Assembly (NCBI GenBank): GCA_039024295.1
Contig: JBCDIQ010000084.1
Coordinates: 1 to 17,033, forward strand
DNA: 17,033 nt
From: JBCDIQ01 sp039024295
GTDB taxonomy: Bacteria > Bacteroidota > Bacteroidia > J057
Direction: 5' to 3'
In this document: in pieces, positions 13,665-17,033 of the stretch
Layout of the letters: each line of letters starts with the position of its first letter
How positions within the stretch are numbered: the first letter of the stretch is position 1
Notes under the pieces: model-generated
The model's database searches: none
What the model was told of the DNA's origin: nothing
The model's input: only the letters and a program-made list of their open reading frames with translations
Position numbers and translations under genes: made by a program

Positions 13665-15182
13665 ATGCCAAAAACCAGTAGGATCACCCAGATCAAAACC
13701 TTAGGCGAACTCAAAGCAAGTGGTTACACGCCCAAAAGCATAAAAGACGAACTACGTGACAACCTGATCGAAGCCCTGAAAAATAAGCAGCAGGTATTTA
13801 CCGGTATTTTAGGGTATGAAGAAACGGTTATTCCCGATATTGAGCGGGCCATTTTGTCTCGTCACAACATTATTTTATTAGGATTGAGGGGGCAGGCAAA
13901 GACCCGGATTGCCCGTCAAATGACCACCCTCTTAGACGAGCATATCCCAGTGGTAGAAGGATCAGAAATGAATGATGATCCACTCCAGCCACTTTCCAGA
14001 TTTGCACGCGACCTGATCGTTCAGCATGGTGATGATACCCCTGTAGCCTGGGTTCATCGGGAAGACCGCTATGCGGAAAAACTCGCCACACCAGATGTGA
14101 CAGTGGCAGACCTCATTGGGGATGTGGATCCGATTAAGGCAGCTACACTCAAGTTGCCATATTCTGATGAGCGAGTGATCCATTATGGCATCATTCCTCG
14201 TTCGCACAGGGCCATATTTGTGATCAATGAGTTGCCGGACCTCCAACCGAGGATTCAGGTATCCCTGTTCAACATTCTCCAAGAAGGAGATATTCAAATT
14301 CGGGGGTTCAAACTTCGCTTACCGCTTGATATTCAGTTTGTGTTCACCGCAAATCCGGAAGACTATACCAACCGGGGAAGCATTGTAACACCGTTGAAAG
14401 ACCGGATAGAGAGTCAGATATTGACCCATTATCCCAAGAGTGAAGAAATTTCTCGGAAAATCACCCAGCAAGAAGCCCATCTGCCAGAAACCAATACACA
14501 TGAAATCGAGATCGACGACCTCTGTGCCGGTCTGGTAGAGAAAATAGCCTTTGAAGCACGGGACAGTGAATATGTAGATGAAAAAAGTGGGGTGTCCGCG
14601 AGGATGACCATTACTGCGTACGAAAATCTGCACAGTGCAATTGAGCGGCGGATGCTGATCAATGCGGAGAGCAGTGGCTACAGCAGGATCGGAGATTTGA
14701 TCGGGGTGGTTCCAGCTATCACGGGAAAAATTGAATTGGTATACGAAGGAGAGCAGGAAGGGCCAGCCATCGTTGCCCAAAAGCTTATCAGCAAGTCTAT
14801 CCGAAATACCTTTTTGGAATACTTCCCGAACCCAGAGCGCATCAAGCGGAATGACCCAGAAAACCCCTATCGCGAAGTAACCCGCTGGTTTGGAAGGGGA
14901 CACACCCTGGACCTGCTAAGTGATCTGTCACAGCGGGAATATGAACAGCAGCTTGAAAGTGTTCCCGGACTTGCCAAACTGGTAAAAAACCACCAGTCGA
15001 AGCTCAAAGGGAAAGGAAGGTTCCTGATGATGGAATTCGTCCTTCACGGGTTGGCAGAATATTCTTTGCTCGGAAAAGCCAGCCTTGAATCTGGGCTCCA
15101 GTTCAAAGACCTCCTGAGCGGTATGCTTAACCTTGGGGATGAAGAAGACATGGGAGATTATGGGGGGTATTATGACAATTAA
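13665..15182 (+). CDS. MoxR-like AAA+ ATPase (magnesium chelatase I-like)
   Basis: A 505-aa cytoplasmic AAA+ protein of the MoxR/ChlI-like clade. After an N-terminal helix region, the Walker A segment is GLRGQAKTR (residues 73-81, K79), an atypical P-loop with Ala before Lys. Walker B is AIFVINELPDL (183-193), with NE instead of the usual DE. Sensor 1 lies in VFTANPEDY (N230), and an arginine-finger candidate is PLKDRIES (R247). The remaining 250 residues form the helical lid and an extended C-terminal domain. The protein is longer than ordinary MoxR (about 330 aa). MoxR ATPases usually act as chaperones with a von Willebrand A (VWA) partner encoded next door. None is in this window: the next gene is a DUF4399 lipoprotein. 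It diverges from the glycosidase gene. This is not evidence of chlorophyll synthesis, because no other chelatase subunits are present. Confidence 0.88.
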   Translation: MPKTSRITQIKTLGELKASGYTPKSIKDELRDNLIEALKNKQQVFTGILGYEETVIPDIERAILSRHNIILLGLRGQAKTRIARQMTTLLDEHIPVVEGSEMNDDPLQPLSRFARDLIVQHGDDTPVAWVHREDRYAEKLATPDVTVADLIGDVDPIKAATLKLPYSDERVIHYGIIPRSHRAIFVINELPDLQPRIQVSLFNILQEGDIQIRGFKLRLPLDIQFVFTANPEDYTNRGSIVTPLKDRIESQILTHYPKSEEISRKITQQEAHLPETNTHEIEIDDLCAGLVEKIAFEARDSEYVDEKSGVSARMTITAYENLHSAIERRMLINAESSGYSRIGDLIGVVPAITGKIELVYEGEQEGPAIVAQKLISKSIRNTFLEYFPNPERIKRNDPENPYREVTRWFGRGHTLDLLSDLSQREYEQQLESVPGLAKLVKNHQSKLKGKGRFLMMEFVLHGLAEYSLLGKASLESGLQFKDLLSGMLNLGDEEDMGDYGGYYDN

Positions 15183-15220
15183 TGTTCTCATTTGAATTGA
15201 AATACCTCAGTTGAGTTTTG

Positions 15221-15236
15221 CGATCATTTGTGATCG
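15221..15236. promoter_or_regulatory. Palindrome CGATCA-TTTG-TGATCG over the -33 region
   Basis: The six-base arms are perfect, and the 4-nt centre TTTG (15227-15230) is itself the proposed -33 box of the DUF4399 gene. A dimeric regulator binding here would directly cover the promoter. It could equally be a weak hairpin at the end of the ATPase transcript, but no U tract follows. Confidence 0.4.
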
Positions 15237-15259
15237 AACCCCAATTTATGTTACATTTA
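15227..15259 (+). promoter_or_regulatory. Candidate Bacteroidota promoter for the DUF4399 gene
   Basis: TTTG at 15227-15230 and TACATTTA at 15252-15259 (one mismatch to TAnnTTTG) are separated by 21 bases. This is close to the Bacteroidota housekeeping promoter pattern. The predicted start near 15266 leaves a leader of about 22 nt before the ATG at 15288, with no Shine-Dalgarno sequence. Confidence 0.5.
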
Positions 15260-15287
15260 ACCAGCGTCAATTATAAAACCTTACCCC

Positions 15288-15782
15288 ATGAAGAAATTAT
15301 TTGCAACAATCATCGCCGTTGCGTTTCTCACAGCTTGCGGTGGAGAAGCCAATACGGCAAAAGACGAGGCCAAAACAGATAACACGGAAGCCACAGCACC
15401 AGAAAAAGATGAAACCCCCGTTGGTCCTCCATTGGTAACTGTTCCTGACAGCGCCATGGTATTTTTTGCTAATCTTACAGATGGGGCCACAGTTAGCTCT
15501 CCCGTAGCGGTAGAATTTGGTGTAAAAGGCATGGAAGTGGAGCCAGCCGGAGAAGTGAAAGACGGATACGGTCACCATCATGTTATCATTGACGGAGGTG
15601 TGATACCGACAGGTGAAACTGTTCCAGCAAATGATACCCATATCCACTACGGCGGAGGTCAGACGGCTGATACCTTGACCTTAGCTCCCGGTAGCCATAC
15701 CCTGACCATGCAGTTTGCAGACGGATTACACCGCTCGTATGGTGAGCAGATGGCGGCTACTATATCAATTACAGTAGAGTAA
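15288..15782 (+). CDS. DUF4399 domain lipoprotein
   Basis: A 164-aa lipoprotein. The signal peptide ends in the lipobox LTAC with Cys17. It is followed by a low-complexity linker rich in Ala, Glu, Lys and Thr (residues about 20-46), a tether from the membrane. Residues about 57-164 match the DUF4399 pattern as I know it: MVFFANLTDGATVSSPVAV, FGVKGMEVEPAG, GYGHHHVIIDGG, NDTHIHYGGGQT, LAPGSHTLTMQFADGLH. Conserved histidines at 96-98, 118, 120, 137 and 148 could bind a metal, but this is not established for the family. It should sit in the periplasm or on the cell surface. The domain is full length. It probably has its own promoter and terminator, so it is not obviously an operon partner of the ATPase. 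Confidence 0.87.
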   Translation: MKKLFATIIAVAFLTACGGEANTAKDEAKTDNTEATAPEKDETPVGPPLVTVPDSAMVFFANLTDGATVSSPVAVEFGVKGMEVEPAGEVKDGYGHHHVIIDGGVIPTGETVPANDTHIHYGGGQTADTLTLAPGSHTLTMQFADGLHRSYGEQMAATISITVE

Positions 15783-15805
15783 CTCCCTGCTTGAAGTCAT
15801 ACAGA

Positions 15806-15848
15806 ATGCCCGGTGCAGATAACCATGCTGCATCGGGCAATTTTTTTT
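15806..15848 (+). terminator. Intrinsic terminator after the DUF4399 gene
   Basis: A 12-bp stem with one G-T pair (15807-15818 with 15828-15839) is followed by two A and eight T residues. It lies 24 nt after the stop. Its T run touches the stop codon of the converging dgkA gene, so the hairpin may also help end the leftward transcript. Confidence 0.88.
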
Positions 15849-16242
15849 AAGCCCACCACATTCCCCAAAGTTTTGGCAGGAAGATAATGCCCCAGACACC
15901 TCCACAAAACAAAACTGCCAGGAGCACAGCTCCGGCAGCTACATCTTTTGCTCTTCCAGCCAACTGGTGGTACTCTGGTGAGGCCAGGTCAGTTACATGT
16001 TCAATGGCTGTATTGATTGCTTCTGCCACAAGGACCATCCCCATGCAGAGTAAGATACAGCACCATTCCCAAGAAGCCAGATTTACCCACAGCCCCATGC
16101 CAATGATGCCAATGAGTGCTAATAGGTGAACCTGGGCATTGCCCTGAGATCGAAAAAGCCACAAAATCCCTTTGATCGCAAATTCAAAGCTTTTAATGCG
16201 TGCAAGAATAAAGGGGCGCTTTTTGGGAGAATACGGTTCCAT
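15847..16242 (-). CDS. dgkA: Diacylglycerol/undecaprenol kinase family protein (DgkA)
   Basis: A 131-aa integral membrane lipid kinase of the prokaryotic DgkA family, of typical length. Three hydrophobic segments lie at about 38-54, 56-74 and 101-122. The signature LVAEAINTAIEHVTD (residues 71-85) holds the conserved Glu and Asn (E74, N77, E81) of the active site, and AGRAKDVAAGAVLL (95-108) carries the conserved K99 and D100. Family members phosphorylate diacylglycerol (E. coli) or undecaprenol (Gram-positive bacteria) with ATP at the inner membrane; the substrate cannot be told here. It lies 54 nt downstream of the 88-aa gene on the same strand and probably shares its transcript. It converges on the DUF4399 gene. 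Confidence 0.92.
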   Translation of the reverse strand: MEPYSPKKRPFILARIKSFEFAIKGILWLFRSQGNAQVHLLALIGIIGMGLWVNLASWEWCCILLCMGMVLVAEAINTAIEHVTDLASPEYHQLAGRAKDVAAGAVLLAVLFCGGVWGIIFLPKLWGMWWA

Positions 16243-16296
16243 TAAACTGATCTTACCAAGATGAGCTTAACTTACCGAAAAATAAGGGAAACGGTT

Positions 16297-16563
16297 TCAC
16301 GCCACAGACCGAATTTGGGCAAAGCCAAGCTCTTCCGGCAATTTTACACTGTAAATGATTTTGCGAACCGTATCGAACTGAAGATAAGGATACTCATTGA
16401 GCAGCATGTCAATGGCATCTGCAGAACGATTACCTTGGTCACGAAGTTCAAGGTAACGACGCTTGATTTGAAAGTCTCTAAGTACCTTTTTGTTGAGCAA
16501 GTTCAGCTGTTCCAAGGTGCTGTACAACTCGTCTGACACAATTTGATAAATGGGATTGCTCAT
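16297..16563 (-). CDS. Small hypothetical protein with strong ribosome binding site
   Basis: An 88-aa soluble protein, probably all helical, rich in Leu, Tyr and charged residues (LYSTLEQLNLLNKKVLRDF, RYLELRDQGNRSADAIDML). It has no signal peptide or TM segment. The block at residues about 35-72 has the rhythm of a small helix-turn-helix or adaptor domain, but I recognise no family. The start at 16563 is secure: AAAGGAGGG, a near-perfect anti-16S match, stands 5 nt before the ATG. Strong Shine-Dalgarno sequences are rare in Bacteroidota and are not seen at the other genes here. It is followed by dgkA after 54 nt. The gene may be highly translated. Function unknown. Confidence 0.75.
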   Translation of the reverse strand: MSNPIYQIVSDELYSTLEQLNLLNKKVLRDFQIKRRYLELRDQGNRSADAIDMLLNEYPYLQFDTVRKIIYSVKLPEELGFAQIRSVA

Positions 16564-16568
16564 AAAAA

Positions 16569-16577
16569 CCCTCCTTT
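16569..16577 (-). promoter_or_regulatory. Strong Shine-Dalgarno sequence
   Basis: On the minus strand AAAGGAGGG is followed by five T residues and then ATG (16563-16561). This is a canonical ribosome binding site, and it fixes the start of the 88-aa gene. No other gene in the window has more than AGGA or AAGG near its start. Confidence 0.8.
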
Positions 16578-16659
16578 AATTAATAAATGATCAAGTAAGG
16601 GTAACCATGTGTCATAGGCGGATGATGCTTTTTTTATTTAATCTCAAATATGGAGCCAA

Positions 16660-17033
16660 TCAATATAAAAACCCAATAGAAATCACAAAAGACTGTCGAT
16701 TTTGAGTATTTATTAGGTCAGGATTATAGATTGATTGGTTCTGCGTAGTATATGGTGCAAATTTGTCCATGCTACGTTGGTTTACATAAGCAACGTCTAG
16801 GTAATAAGTTGGTTGCCTGATACCAGCACCAATTGAAAAAATCTGTCTTTCAGGCTGGATTTCGAGTGTCCGGGAAAGGTCAGTTGGATCGGAGTAAATT
16901 ACCGCTTCACGTTCCAGACCACCGCCCTGGTAAGCATATCCCGCTCTAAATCGATAAATGCCCACCCGCCCTTCAGCACCTACTCTTGCATTAATAGTCG
17001 GAGAGAAAAGGTCCCTGATCAAGTCATTTTCCA
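16660..17033 (-). CDS. Outer-membrane beta-barrel protein, C-terminal part (FadL/OmpP1-like)
   Basis: The frame is open to the right edge of the window, so this is the last 123 or so codons of a longer gene. Alternating beta strands such as NARVGAEGRVGIYRFRAGYAY, RQIFSIGAGIRQPTYYLDVAYVN and QSFVISIGFLY end in an aromatic residue (Y), the usual outer-membrane insertion signal. The pattern of a strand pair, a polar loop with YTTQNQSIYNPDLINTQNRQ and a final strand is like the C-terminus of Bacteroidota OmpP1/FadL-type transport barrels, but the diagnostic N-terminus is outside the window. It would sit in the outer membrane. The next gene on the same strand, the 88-aa ORF, starts 96 nt downstream after an AT-rich gap with no clear terminator. 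Confidence 0.7.
   Translation of the reverse strand, partial: ENDLIRDLFSPTINARVGAEGRVGIYRFRAGYAYQGGGLEREAVIYSDPTDLSRTLEIQPERQIFSIGAGIRQPTYYLDVAYVNQRSMDKFAPYTTQNQSIYNPDLINTQNRQSFVISIGFLY

Noticed and set aside
13417..13704. Plus-strand ORFs (76-95 aa) antisense to the glycosidase start and across the divergent spacer
   Set aside because: They are low-quality translations overlapping the lipoprotein signal and the ATPase start, with no coding signature.
13665..15182. Chlorophyll or cobalamin chelatase subunit
   Set aside because: The ChlI-like similarity is shared by MoxR-type ATPases, and no ChlD, ChlH or CobN-type genes are present.
16261..16536. Plus-strand ORF of 91 aa antisense to the 88-aa gene
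   Set aside because: The minus-strand gene has a textbook Shine-Dalgarno sequence and a cleaner composition; the plus ORF is its shadow.
1..17033. CRISPR arrays, tRNA or rRNA genes, prophage or toxin-antitoxin modules
   Set aside because: No direct-repeat arrays with spacers, no cloverleaf-like segment, and no phage or paired small toxin genes were seen on reading both strands.

Overview
The window reads as chromosomal DNA from a free-living member of the Bacteroidota. The support is three secreted proteins with type IX secretion (T9SS) C-terminal sorting domains or a relic of one, a SprB-type repeat, Bacteroidota-style promoter motifs (a TTTG box plus TAnnTTTG), mostly no Shine-Dalgarno sequences, and lipoproteins with a Cys at residue 17. 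I cannot name the genus. No rRNA, tRNA, CRISPR array or phage module is visible.

Layout. Positions 1-1334 hold an intact IS256-family insertion sequence whose left terminus coincides with the window edge, so a contig may end there. A two-TM protein gene (minus strand, with its own terminator) follows. Then comes an AT-rich, gene-poor stretch (1973-2808) with one possible decayed LytTR-domain ORF. From 2809 to 11072 everything lies on the plus strand: two T9SS cargo proteins, a Bax-inhibitor-1/YccA membrane protein, a secreted matrixin-like metalloprotease with a TIG domain, an O-methyltransferase, and a lytic transglycosylase with LysM repeats. The first four of these transcription units are separated by clear intrinsic terminators, so they are probably single-gene units. 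A 33-nt hairpin repeat then separates the last gene from a convergent minus-strand six-hairpin glycosidase-like lipoprotein gene. That gene is split by one in-frame TAG where the context suggests Trp. Diverging from it is a MoxR-like AAA ATPase gene, followed by a DUF4399 lipoprotein. The right end (minus strand) has a DgkA-type lipid kinase, an 88-aa protein with an unusually strong Shine-Dalgarno sequence, and the 3' end of an outer-membrane beta-barrel gene.

How the genes fit together: most products act in the envelope or outside the cell (secreted cargo, protease, peptidoglycan lyase, lipoproteins, lipid kinase, outer-membrane barrel), but I see no single pathway linking them. I found no convincing new defence, mobile or biosynthetic system. 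The observations most worth checking are the amber-interrupted glycosidase gene, the perfect 30-bp palindrome in the IS leader, the hairpin repeat between convergent genes, the matrixin/TIG/T9SS architecture, and the small gene with the strong ribosome binding site.
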